Source of the DNA: Hyphomicrobiales bacterium
Lineage (GTDB): Bacteria; Pseudomonadota; Alphaproteobacteria; Rhizobiales; Rhizobiaceae
Direction of reading: 5' to 3'
Assembly (NCBI GenBank): GCA_900471605.1
Contig: UCEY01000057.1
Span: forward strand, 1-51,471
Length of the DNA stretch: 51,471 bases
Below, piece by piece: positions 23,335-33,892 of this stretch. Within the stretch, counting starts at the first letter, position 1. Each line of letters starts with the position of its first letter. The position numbers were made by a program, and so were the translations under genes. The notes beneath the pieces were generated by a model that was not told the DNA's origin, made no database searches, and worked only from the letters and a program-made list of their open reading frames with translations.

Positions 23335-24371
23335 TTCACCCAGCGGCCGTGCGGATCGACGCGGGCGAGTTCGCGGGTTTCGCCGCTCGGCCAGATCTGC
23401 AGGCTGAGCGATGCGCTGTTCGGGTCGTCGTCCATTTCCATCTGCAGGCGAGCGAGCTGAGCTTCCTGCGTCGCGCGGTGGCCGGCCTCGGCGATGATCG
23501 CCTCGCCGGCGGTGCGGGCTTCCGGCGGCAGGTATTGCCACGCGATCGAGTGGAAGACGACATGTACGGTGCCGGGTCGGAGCGTTTTAAGGCGTTCGTC
23601 GCGCAGCCAGGCCAGTGCGTCGCCCCTCACTACCGGTGCCTTGTGCTGCCTGGCGATATCGAGAGCGGCGCGGGTGCGGACCACGCGGTCGGTCTGGTCG
23701 GCCCAGAGATAGGACAGAAGCCGCAGGCTGTCTTCCGGCGAGTGCGGGTCAAGGGGATTGAGGTCGCATCCGGCACGGCCCTCGACCGCGATGTCAGCAC
23801 GAGGCGGCGGCGGACCTTCCCAATCCGGCCGGAGTTCGACCGGTGACGACGGATCGCCCCAGAGCAAGCCGCCGAGATCGTAGCGATAGCGGTCCCAGTT
23901 GAGGTTGAGGCCCATGCTGGCGCCGAATTCCGAAAGGATCAGCGGCTTGCCGAGCCGCTCGGCCACGGTGAGGAAGCCGGCAAGCAGGGCGCTGGAGCGG
24001 CGCACCTCGTTGGTCTGCGGTGCAAAAGCCAGCCGTTCCAGAATGAAGGTCTCGTGCGTCTCGAAAGCCTGACGGATCGCCGCCCAAAGCGCATCGTCGG
24101 AAACGTCGTTCGGCGGATAGGCAGCCCTGAGCTCATCGTCCTTGCCGTCGATCACCAGAGCATGCAAGGCACCGGCGAGGCGGGTCGGCAGGATGTCGCC
24201 GCGGGTGCCCGGATCGCCTTCCCAGCTCAGGATGCGCCGGCCGACTGCGCTGGAGCGATCGAGACGCGCCAGCATCAGCTTGCCCAAGCGGCTGGTGAAC
24301 GGTGAGCCCAGGAGTTCGCCGGCAACCACCTGTTCGCGGAACGACCGCCAGATCCGTTCTTCCGAGGCCAT
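23313..24371 (-). CDS. DUF2332 family protein
   Basis: 352 residues starting MASEERIWRSFREQVVAGEL. Recognisable segments are LGSPFTSRLGKLMLARLDRS, LSEFGASMGLNLNWDRYRYD and VVFHSIAWQYLPPEARTAGE. These match a conserved bacterial family of unknown role (DUF2332), which I recall as having a methyltransferase-like layout. No signal or membrane segment. It begins 5 bp after the NodN-like hydratase stop, so both are in one unit, and its 3-prime end overlaps the 85-residue gene. Confidence 0.75.
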   Translation of the reverse strand: MASEERIWRSFREQVVAGELLGSPFTSRLGKLMLARLDRSSAVGRRILSWEGDPGTRGDILPTRLAGALHALVIDGKDDELRAAYPPNDVSDDALWAAIRQAFETHETFILERLAFAPQTNEVRRSSALLAGFLTVAERLGKPLILSEFGASMGLNLNWDRYRYDLGGLLWGDPSSPVELRPDWEGPPPPRADIAVEGRAGCDLNPLDPHSPEDSLRLLSYLWADQTDRVVRTRAALDIARQHKAPVVRGDALAWLRDERLKTLRPGTVHVVFHSIAWQYLPPEARTAGEAIIAEAGHRATQEAQLARLQMEMDDDPNSASLSLQIWPSGETRELARVDPHGRWVKWKGWEI

Positions 24372-24376
24372 GGCGC

Positions 24377-24862
24377 TCACACTCCTTCGGGGCGGTCCTT
24401 CGGGTCGAACTGGATGATGGTGGTCCAGATGGCCGTGAGCGCCGGCTTCTTTTCGTTGTCGATCTCGACCGACACGTCGTAGGTGGTCATCAGCATGCCG
24501 GCGCCGCGGAAGCGGATTTCGGCAAGGGTGAAATGGCCGCGGATGCGGCTGCCGCTTTTCACCGGAGACATGAAGCGGATGCGGTCGAAACCGTAATTGA
24601 TGCCCATAGTCTGTTCGCGGATCTTGGGCACGCAGTTGTAGTTCATGGCAGACAGCAGCGACAGCGTCAGGAAACCGTGGGCGATGGTGCCGCCGAAGGG
24701 GCTTTCGGCAGCGGCGCGCTGCGGATCGACATGGATGAACTGGTGATCGTGGGTGGCGTTTGCGAAGAGGTCGATCATCGGCTGGTCCACCGTGATCCAT
24801 TCCGATGTGCCGACTTCCGTGCCAACCAAACCCTGGATTTCGGTTAGCGAAATTTCACGCAT
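24377..24862 (-). CDS. MaoC/NodN-like hydratase (hot-dog fold)
   Basis: 161 residues. The active-site stretch FANATHDHQFIHVDPQRAAA ESPFGGTIAHGFLTLSLL carries the Asp and His of the MaoC/R-hydratase loop. This is the form found in rhizobial NodN-like proteins. Family enzymes hydrate trans-2-enoyl-CoA thioesters; the true substrate is not determinable. It heads a minus-strand group with DUF2332 and two small membrane genes. The 133-bp gap to glgX contains a CCGTTC/GAACGG hairpin (24932-24946) without a T-run. Confidence 0.85.
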   Translation of the reverse strand: MREISLTEIQGLVGTEVGTSEWITVDQPMIDLFANATHDHQFIHVDPQRAAAESPFGGTIAHGFLTLSLLSAMNYNCVPKIREQTMGINYGFDRIRFMSPVKSGSRIRGHFTLAEIRFRGAGMLMTTYDVSVEIDNEKKPALTAIWTTIIQFDPKDRPEGV

Positions 24863-24995
24863 GCGACCTCACTGATTTCCTTGAGACGTTGATGCAATTC
24901 CGGAGGGAAGAGACCTGCTGGCGTGCCGGAACCGTTCGGGGAACGGGCGGACTTTACAGGGTTTACATGGGTTGGCGAGCGTTTTTTGCGCCGCA

Positions 24996-26945
24996 TCATT
25001 CCTCGATGCAGAAACGCACGGAACGAGGGGGAAGCACCTGATTCCAGAGCTCGTGGGAGGCGAAATGCCTCCAACCCCAGCCGGGAAGGGCAAAACTCAC
25101 CGGCTCCGGGCCACGGTTGAAGAGGATGGCGATCCGGGTGTCCCGGTCAGTCTGCCGGTCGAGCGTTTTCAGCACCATGCCGAACGCCGGGTTGTCCGGA
25201 TTTTCCCAGTCGCCGACCTCCATCGGCCTGCCGGAGGCCGACAGCCATTCGACATCTCCCCTGCCGGTGAAGAAGGAGGTCTGCGAAAAGACAGCGAAGC
25301 GTTTGCGGATCGCGGCGAGCATGGCGGTGTGCTCGATCAGCGCCTTGTCGGCCCTGCTCCAGTCGAACCAGGTGATGGCGTTGTCCTGGCAATAGGCGTT
25401 GTTGTTGCCGCGCTGGCTGCGGCCCGCCTCGTCGCCCATGGTCAGCATCACCGTGCCGCGGCTGGCGAAGAGGGTGGAAAGGAGGGCGGCGACATCGCGG
25501 CGGCGGTTTTCATTGATGGCGGAATCGTCGGTTTCGCCTTCGACGCCGTTGTTCCAGGAGAAATTCTCGCCGTGGCCGTCGCGGTTTCCTTCGCCGTTCG
25601 CCTCGTTGTGCTTATGCTCGTTGGAGACGAGGTCCATCAGCGTGAAGCCGTCATGGGCGGCGAGGAAGTTGACGCTGCGCGTGCGGCCGGACTTTTCGAA
25701 GATGTCGGAGGAGCCAGCGAGCCTCGTCGCCAGCGCGCCCAAAGTCCATGGATCGCCGCGCCAGTAGCGGCGCATGTCGTCGCGGGCGCGGTCGTTCCAT
25801 TCGAGGAAGGGTTCGGGGAAATTGCCGAGCTGATAACCGCCGTGGCCGATATCCCACGGCTCGGCGATCAGCACGCGGTCCTTCAGCGCCTCGTCCGAGA
25901 TCATCGCCTTCAGCGTCTCGCCCTTGGCGTCGAAACCACCTTCCGTGCGGCCGATGATCGGGGCAAGGTCGAAGCGGAAACCGTCTATGCCGGCATGCAC
26001 GACGAAATGGCGGAGCGTATCGACGATCAGCCGGCGGACGGAAGGATGGTCGCAGGCGAGCGTGTTGCCGGTGCCGGTGTCGTTGACGAGGTGGCCGGGC
26101 TCGCCGTGCATGTGGCGATAGTAGGAGCGGTTGTCGAGGCCGCGCATGGAGAGCGTCGCGCCAAAACGGTCGCTTTCGCCGGTATGGTTGAAGACGAGGT
26201 CGAGGATCACGCCGATGCCGGCCTGATGCAGGGTCGCCACCGTCTCGCGCAGTTCCCGGATACCGCCGGGGCAGAGGCGCGGATCGAGCGCCATGAAGGC
26301 GACGGGATTGTAGCCCCAGCCGTTGGTGAGGCCGAGCGGGGGCAAATGCCGTTCATCGATCCAGGCGGTGATGGGCATCAGTTCGATTGCATCGACGCCG
26401 AGCTTTTTCAGATGCGCGATGATCGAGGGATGGGCGAGTGCTGCGACCGTGCCGCGCTGTTTTTCCGGTATCGCCGGGTGCAGCATGGTGAAAGGCTTGA
26501 CGGCGACCTCGTAGACGAAACCGCCGGGCGGCAGGATCGGACGGCCGATCTTGGCGAGCGGGTCGCGGGTGATGATCGTCTTCGGTACGAGATCGGCGGT
26601 ATCGACGCCGAACATCGAGAGCCGGGCGTCGTGCCGGAAGGGCCGGTCGAGTTCGCGTGCATAGGGATCAACGAGCAGTTTCGATGAATCGAACCAAGCA
26701 CCGTTGTCGGGATCGTAGGCGCCCCAGGCGCGGTAGCCGTAGCGGACGCCGGCATTGAGCGCCGGCACCGAGACGCGGTGGATGTCGTCGCGGCCGCGCA
26801 CCAGGCGGTGGCGGGCGGTTTCCCGCTTTCCCTCAGTGTCGAAGAGGCAGAGTTCGATGCGTTCGGCATTGTGCGACCAGACGGCAAAATCGGCGCCGTC
26901 TGTGGTCAGGGTTACGCCGAGTTTTACTGCGGCTGGTTTTTGCAT
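24996..26945 (-). CDS. glgX: Glycogen debranching enzyme
   Basis: 649 residues, typical GlgX length. An N-terminal CBM48-like domain (LGVTLTTDGADFAVWSHNAE) is followed by the GH13 barrel. Catalytic segments are GIDGFRFDLAPIIG (nucleophile Asp), VLIAEPWDIG (acid Glu) and FLAAHDGFTLMDLVSNEHKH NEANGEGNRDG (stabilising Asp). GDEAGRSQRGNNNAYCQDNA is a GlgX/isoamylase signature. It hydrolyses alpha-1,6 branches of the limit dextrins left by GlgP. The start at 26945 is chosen by alignment to the family, since no strong ribosome site is seen. Last gene of the glycogen operon. Confidence 0.95.
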   Translation of the reverse strand: MQKPAAVKLGVTLTTDGADFAVWSHNAERIELCLFDTEGKRETARHRLVRGRDDIHRVSVPALNAGVRYGYRAWGAYDPDNGAWFDSSKLLVDPYARELDRPFRHDARLSMFGVDTADLVPKTIITRDPLAKIGRPILPPGGFVYEVAVKPFTMLHPAIPEKQRGTVAALAHPSIIAHLKKLGVDAIELMPITAWIDERHLPPLGLTNGWGYNPVAFMALDPRLCPGGIRELRETVATLHQAGIGVILDLVFNHTGESDRFGATLSMRGLDNRSYYRHMHGEPGHLVNDTGTGNTLACDHPSVRRLIVDTLRHFVVHAGIDGFRFDLAPIIGRTEGGFDAKGETLKAMISDEALKDRVLIAEPWDIGHGGYQLGNFPEPFLEWNDRARDDMRRYWRGDPWTLGALATRLAGSSDIFEKSGRTRSVNFLAAHDGFTLMDLVSNEHKHNEANGEGNRDGHGENFSWNNGVEGETDDSAINENRRRDVAALLSTLFASRGTVMLTMGDEAGRSQRGNNNAYCQDNAITWFDWSRADKALIEHTAMLAAIRKRFAVFSQTSFFTGRGDVEWLSASGRPMEVGDWENPDNPAFGMVLKTLDRQTDRDTRIAILFNRGPEPVSFALPGWGWRHFASHELWNQVLPPRSVRFCIEE

Positions 26946-27004
26946 CGTCTCGGAAAGCCTCTGGCGTAAGACGCCTGTCTTCAAAACAACGAACAGCCAC
27001 ACGG

Positions 27005-27268
27005 CTATTTAGTAAATACCAGATGCCGGGTGTTTCCCGTCTCCACATCTATTTGGCACTGATAACAACTAAACGACCAGGCAAACAAAACGCCGTCCAC
27101 CAGTTCCACATCTGTGAAGTGATCGGGACGGCTTGGAAGGGTTGCACGCCAAACCGGCCCGTCATCGCCACTCACGGCGAGAAGGTTTTGATCGAGGCCG
27201 TCAGGTGGGCCGGATGGTTCCAGCAGCAGGACAGTCAGATTCTCTGAAATGGGAATTCTTTTCTGCAT
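27005..27268 (-). CDS. Hypothetical 87-residue protein within the glycogen operon
   Basis: Soluble protein MQKRIPISENLTVLLLEPSG, PPDGLDQNLLAVSGDDGPVW, then a beta-rich middle (VELVDGVLFAWSFSCYQCQI) and VETGNTRHLVFTK. It looks like a small beta-sandwich or WD-like fragment; a conserved hypothetical family in rhizobia seems likely from its regularity, but I cannot name it. It starts 35 bp after pgm and ends 59 bp before glgX on the same strand, so it is co-transcribed. A role in glycogen metabolism is only contextual. Confidence 0.6.
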   Translation of the reverse strand: MQKRIPISENLTVLLLEPSGPPDGLDQNLLAVSGDDGPVWRATLPSRPDHFTDVELVDGVLFAWSFSCYQCQIDVETGNTRHLVFTK

Positions 27269-27303
27269 CTGTGTCCAGCCTGTATCGGTACACTATCCAG
27301 TTG

Positions 27304-28932
27304 TCACGTAATCACAGTCGGCTTGTCGCGGCCTGTCCTCTTGCGAAGCTCCGAAATCTGGTCGGCGACGGCGATCAGGTCGGCCAGGGCCTCCTGCGTG
27401 TCGATGCCGTGCTTGGCCGCATCCGGTTCGTAGCGCTCGACATAGACGCGGATCGTGGCGCCCGAGGTGCCGGTGCCGGAAAGGCGGAAGACGACGCGGG
27501 AGCCGCCTTCGAAGAGGATGCGGATGCCCTGGTTCTTGGAGACCGAGCCGTCGATCGGATCGTGATAGGCGAAGTCATCCGCGGTCGCGACTTTCAGCGC
27601 GCCGAAGGACTGGCCGGGCAACGAGGCCAGTTTTTCGCGCAGGGCGGCGATCAGCTGGTTGGCGGCCTCCGAATCGACCTCCTCGTAGTCGTGGCGGGAA
27701 TAGTAGTTGCGGCCGTATTCGGCCCAGTGCTTTTTGACGATCTCTTCGACGCTTTCGTTGCGGGCGGCCATGATGTTCAGCCAGAAGAGCACGGCCCAGA
27801 GGCCGTCCTTCTCGCGGACGTGATCCGAGCCGGTGCCGAAGCTTTCTTCGCCGCAGACGGTCGCCTTGCCGGCGTCGAGCAGGTTGCCGAAGAATTTCCA
27901 GCCGGTCGGGGTTTCGTACATGCCGATGCCGAGCTTTTCGGCGACGCGGTCGGCGGCGGCGCTGGTCGGCATGGAGCGAGCGATGCCAGCGATGCCGCGG
28001 GCGTAACCGGGGGCGACGGTGGCGTTGGCGGCGATGATCGCAAGGCTGTCCGACGGGGTGACGAACATGCCCTTGCCGACGATCATGTTACGGTCGCCGT
28101 CGCCGTCGGAAGCGGCGCCGAAATGCGGGCCGTTCGGGCTCATGACATCGTCATAGAGGTCCTTGGCGTGGACGAGGTTGGGGTCCGGGTGATGGCCGCC
28201 GAAATCCGGCAAGGGGGTGGCGTTGCGCACCGAGCCTTCCGGCGCGCCGAGGCGTTTCTGGAGGATTTCGGTGGCGTAGGGGCCAGTGACGGCGCCCATC
28301 GAGTCGATGACCACGTTGACGCCGCTGGCGATCAGGGCGCGGATCGACGGGAAGTCGAAGAGCTGTTCCATCAGTTCGGCATAGTCGGCAACCGGGTCGA
28401 TCACCTCGACCGCCATGCCGGCGACGTCGAAGGAGCCGAGCTGGTCGAGGTCGAGATCGGCGACGTCGGCGATTTTATAAGTGTCGATGACCTTGGAGCG
28501 GGCGAAGATCGCGTCGGTGATCTTTTCCGGTGCCGGGCCGCCATTGCCGATATTGTACTTGATGCCGAAATCCTCGGTCGGGCCGCCGGGATTGTGGCTG
28601 GCCGAGAGGATGATGCCGCCGAAGGCCTTGTACTTGCGGATGATGTTGGAGGCGGCGGGCGTCGAGAGGATGCCGCCCTGGCCGACCATGACCTTGCCGA
28701 AGCCGCTAGCGGCGGCCATCTTGATCGCCTTCTGGATGACTTCGCGATTGTAGTAGCGGCCGTCGCCGCCGATCACCAGTGCCTGACCCTGAAAACCTTC
28801 GAGACTGTCGAAGATCGACTGGATGAAGTTTTCCGCATAGTTCGTTTGCGCAAAAACGGGGACCTTTTTGCGCAGGCCGGACGTGCCGGGCTTCTGATCC
28901 TGAAAGGGTGTCGTCGAAACGGTCTTGATCAT
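27304..28932 (-). CDS. pgm: Phosphoglucomutase (alpha-D-glucose 1,6-bisphosphate dependent)
   Basis: 542 residues. TTPFQDQKPGTSGLRKKVPV opens the protein. The phosphoserine loop GGIILSASHNPGGPTEDFGI (about residue 110), metal loop GAASDGDGDRNMIVG (about 265), sugar loop CGEESFGTGSDHVREKDG and phosphate loop RLSGTGTSGATIRVY are all intact. It interconverts glucose-1-P and glucose-6-P, linking glycogen to central metabolism. The start is MIKTVSTT at 28932; an upstream ATG at 28938 overlaps the glgA stop (ATGA) and is an equally plausible, translationally coupled start. Confidence 0.95.
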   Translation of the reverse strand: MIKTVSTTPFQDQKPGTSGLRKKVPVFAQTNYAENFIQSIFDSLEGFQGQALVIGGDGRYYNREVIQKAIKMAAASGFGKVMVGQGGILSTPAASNIIRKYKAFGGIILSASHNPGGPTEDFGIKYNIGNGGPAPEKITDAIFARSKVIDTYKIADVADLDLDQLGSFDVAGMAVEVIDPVADYAELMEQLFDFPSIRALIASGVNVVIDSMGAVTGPYATEILQKRLGAPEGSVRNATPLPDFGGHHPDPNLVHAKDLYDDVMSPNGPHFGAASDGDGDRNMIVGKGMFVTPSDSLAIIAANATVAPGYARGIAGIARSMPTSAAADRVAEKLGIGMYETPTGWKFFGNLLDAGKATVCGEESFGTGSDHVREKDGLWAVLFWLNIMAARNESVEEIVKKHWAEYGRNYYSRHDYEEVDSEAANQLIAALREKLASLPGQSFGALKVATADDFAYHDPIDGSVSKNQGIRILFEGGSRVVFRLSGTGTSGATIRVYVERYEPDAAKHGIDTQEALADLIAVADQISELRKRTGRDKPTVIT

Positions 28933-28934
28933 GG

Positions 28935-30392
28935 TCATGATCCTTTTTTGGCAATGAGGGTCTTGTAGAGCTCGGCGTAAAGCCCGGCGCTCTTTTCCCA
29001 GGAAACGTCGGATTTCATGCCCTGCTTCTGCATCTGCGTCCAGACTTTCGGCTGGTGGTAGAGGCGGACGGCGCGGCGAAGCGCGCGGCGCAGGTTGTCG
29101 GTGGTGACGGGGCCGAAGGAGACGCCCGTCGCGGCCTTGGTGGCAATCGCCGCATGGCTTGCGTCGATCACCGTGTCGTTCAAGCCGCCGGTACGGGCGA
29201 CGACTGGAATACAGCCGTATCTGAGGCCATAGAGCTGGGTGAGGCCGCAGGGCTCGAAGCGCGAGGGGATGACGATCGCATCGCAACCTGCCTGCATCAG
29301 GTGGGAGAGCGGCTCGTCATAGATGGAAAGCATCGCGACCTTGCCGGGATGGCGCCTGGCGGCGGCATGGAAGGCGTTTTCGAGCGCCCGGTCGCCGGAG
29401 CCGAGCACGGCGAGGCGTCCACCCATGGCGACAAGGTCGTCGAGTGTTTCGGAGAGAAGGTCCATGCCCTTCTGCCAGGTGAGACGCGAGATGACGCAGA
29501 ACAGCGGTCCGGCCTCCTGGTCGAGGCCGAAACGTTCAGCGACGGCCTGCTTGTTCTCGGCGCGGGTCTTCAGCGTCGTCGCGTTGTAATGGGATTTGAC
29601 CGCGGGATCTTTGGCCGGGTCCCAGATGTCGGCGTCGATGCCGTTGACGATGCCGTGGAGATCGCCCTGGCGGAGCGCCAGCAGGCCTTCCAGCCCCATG
29701 CCGAATTCGGGCGTGAGGATTTCCTCGGCGTATGAGGGACTGACCGTGGAAATCGCCCAGCTCGTCTGCAGGCCGGCCTTCAGGAAACCGACGCCTCCAA
29801 AATATTCGACGCCCTCGATGCCGAAGGCATGCGCCGGCAGCTCGAGATAGGGGAAGATGTCGGCGCCATACTGGCCCTGGAAGGCGATGTTATGGATGGT
29901 GATGAGGGTTGGCACCTCGGGCACCGAGGAGTAACGCATGTAGGCCGGCACCATCGCCGCCTGCCAGTCGTGCACATGGACGATATTCGGCCGCCAGCCC
30001 TTTTCGCCATCCGCCATCGCACCCTGCGCGATCATCGCACCGGCCTTGGAGAGCGCCGCGAAGCGCCGCCAGTTGTCGAAGTGGTCCTTGGACGCGGCAT
30101 CGACATAAGGCCCGCCCGGGCGGTCGAAGAAGACGGGCGAATCGAGGATCAGCAGGTCGAGGCCCTGATGCTCGACTTCGAGCACGTCGGCCCTGGCGCC
30201 GAGCAGGTTCTCGAAGCTGATGACGAGCTTCGGGTCCTTCACGGCCCGCATCACCGCCGGATAACCGGGCATCAGCGTCTTGACCGACACGCCATGGCCC
30301 TTCAGGGCAAGCGGTAGCGCGCCGGCCACATCGGCCAGCCCGCCGGTCTTCACGAGCGGATAGACTTCGGACGCGACCGAAAGCACTTGCAT
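28935..30392 (-). CDS. glgA: Glycogen synthase (ADP-glucose type)
   Basis: 485 residues, GT5 family. The N-terminal VYPLVKTGGLADVAGALPLA contains the KTGGL ADP-glucose motif. HVHDWQAAMVPAYMR, HNIAFQGQYGADIFPYLELP and the C-terminal PSRFEPCGLTQLYGLRYGCI (with the catalytic-region Glu) are standard. It elongates alpha-1,4-glucan from ADP-glucose. It starts 6 bp after glgC. Confidence 0.95.
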   Translation of the reverse strand: MQVLSVASEVYPLVKTGGLADVAGALPLALKGHGVSVKTLMPGYPAVMRAVKDPKLVISFENLLGARADVLEVEHQGLDLLILDSPVFFDRPGGPYVDAASKDHFDNWRRFAALSKAGAMIAQGAMADGEKGWRPNIVHVHDWQAAMVPAYMRYSSVPEVPTLITIHNIAFQGQYGADIFPYLELPAHAFGIEGVEYFGGVGFLKAGLQTSWAISTVSPSYAEEILTPEFGMGLEGLLALRQGDLHGIVNGIDADIWDPAKDPAVKSHYNATTLKTRAENKQAVAERFGLDQEAGPLFCVISRLTWQKGMDLLSETLDDLVAMGGRLAVLGSGDRALENAFHAAARRHPGKVAMLSIYDEPLSHLMQAGCDAIVIPSRFEPCGLTQLYGLRYGCIPVVARTGGLNDTVIDASHAAIATKAATGVSFGPVTTDNLRRALRRAVRLYHQPKVWTQMQKQGMKSDVSWEKSAGLYAELYKTLIAKKGS

Positions 30393-30398
30393 AAGACG

Positions 30399-31661
30399 TT
30401 ACAGATCCAGTTTGTCGATCATCGACTGGGTGATCAGGCAGATACCGTTTTCGGTGCGGCGGAAACGCTTCGCATCGAGTTCGGGATCCTCGCCGACCAC
30501 CAGGCCTTCGGGAATGGTTACACCGTGATCGATGACGACATTGCGAAGCTGCGCGCGCCGTCCGACCCTGACATTGGGGAGCACGACCGCGCCGTCGAGA
30601 CGGGAATAGGAATTGGCCCGGACCCCGGTGAACAGCAGGCTCCGGTTGAGCGACGAACCGGAGATGATGCAGTCGCCGGACACGACCGAGGAGGTCGCGG
30701 AGCCGCGGCGGTCGTCGTCGTCATGGACGAATTTCGCCGGCGGGGTGATTTCCGCATAGGTCCAGATCGGCCAGGACTTGTCGTAGATATCGAGGCCGGG
30801 GACGATTTCCGTCAGGTCGATATTGGCCTGCCAATAGGCATCGACCGTGCCCGCATCGCGCCAGTAGGGCTCGCGCTCGAAATCGGAGCGGACGCAGCTG
30901 TCTGCGAAACGATGGGCGACGGCTTTGCCGTGCTCGACGATATAGGGGATGATGTCCTTGCCGAAATCGCGACTGGAGCCGGGGGTTTCGGCGTCGCGCT
31001 TCAGGAGTTCCATCAGGAACTTGGTGTGGAAGACGTAGATGCCCATCGATGCGAGCGCGAAACCCGGATTGCCGGGAATGCCGGGCGGATCGGCGGGCTT
31101 TTCGACGAAGGCGATGATCTCGTCCTTCTCGTTGACATGCATGACGCCGAAGCCGGTCGCCTCCATGCGCGGCACTTCCAGGCAGCCGACGGTGACCTGC
31201 GCGCCCGAGTCCACATGCTGCTGCAGCATGTATTCGTAGTCCATCTTGTAGACGTGGTCGCCGGCGAGGATGACCATGTATTCGGGCGCATAGGCCTCGA
31301 TGATGTCGATATTCTGGAAGACGGCGTCGGCGGTACCCTCATACCATTGCGTCTCGGAGACGCGCTGGGAGGCGGGCAGGATGTCGAAGCTCTCGTTGCG
31401 TTCGGGCCGGAAGAAGTTCCAGCCGCGCTGCATGTGGCGGATCAGCGAATGCGCCTTGTACTGGGTGGCGACGCCGATGCGGCGGATGCCCGAGTTCAGC
31501 GCGTTCGACAGCGCGAAATCGATGATGCGCGCCTTGCCGCCGAAATAGACCGCCGGCTTGGCGCGGCGGTCGGTGAGCTCCTTCAAGCGGCTGCCGCGGC
31601 CGCCGGCAAGCACATAGGCCATTGCATCGCGCGACAGGGGCTGAATTCTCTTTTCGTTCAT
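30399..31661 (-). CDS. glgC: Glucose-1-phosphate adenylyltransferase (ADP-glucose pyrophosphorylase)
   Basis: 420 residues. The nucleotide-binding start MAYVLAGGRGSRLKELTDRR AKPAVYFGGKARIIDFALSN contains the GGGxGxRL-type loop and allosteric Arg/Lys residues. VILAGDHVYKMDYEYML holds the catalytic Asp region, and a left-handed beta-helix C-terminus follows. This is the committed, allosterically controlled step of glycogen synthesis. GGGAGGGAAACG precedes the ATG at 31661, supporting this start over the open upstream frame. Confidence 0.96.
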   Translation of the reverse strand: MNEKRIQPLSRDAMAYVLAGGRGSRLKELTDRRAKPAVYFGGKARIIDFALSNALNSGIRRIGVATQYKAHSLIRHMQRGWNFFRPERNESFDILPASQRVSETQWYEGTADAVFQNIDIIEAYAPEYMVILAGDHVYKMDYEYMLQQHVDSGAQVTVGCLEVPRMEATGFGVMHVNEKDEIIAFVEKPADPPGIPGNPGFALASMGIYVFHTKFLMELLKRDAETPGSSRDFGKDIIPYIVEHGKAVAHRFADSCVRSDFEREPYWRDAGTVDAYWQANIDLTEIVPGLDIYDKSWPIWTYAEITPPAKFVHDDDDRRGSATSSVVSGDCIISGSSLNRSLLFTGVRANSYSRLDGAVVLPNVRVGRRAQLRNVVIDHGVTIPEGLVVGEDPELDAKRFRRTENGICLITQSMIDKLDL

Positions 31662-31681
31662 CGTTTCCCTCCCAAGGTCCC

Positions 31682-33891
<2,210 letters not shown>

Positions 33892-33892
<1 letters not shown>

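Noticed and set aside
24932..24946. Terminator between glgX and the NodN-like gene
   Set aside because: The CCGTTC/GAACGG hairpin has no T-run on the minus strand.
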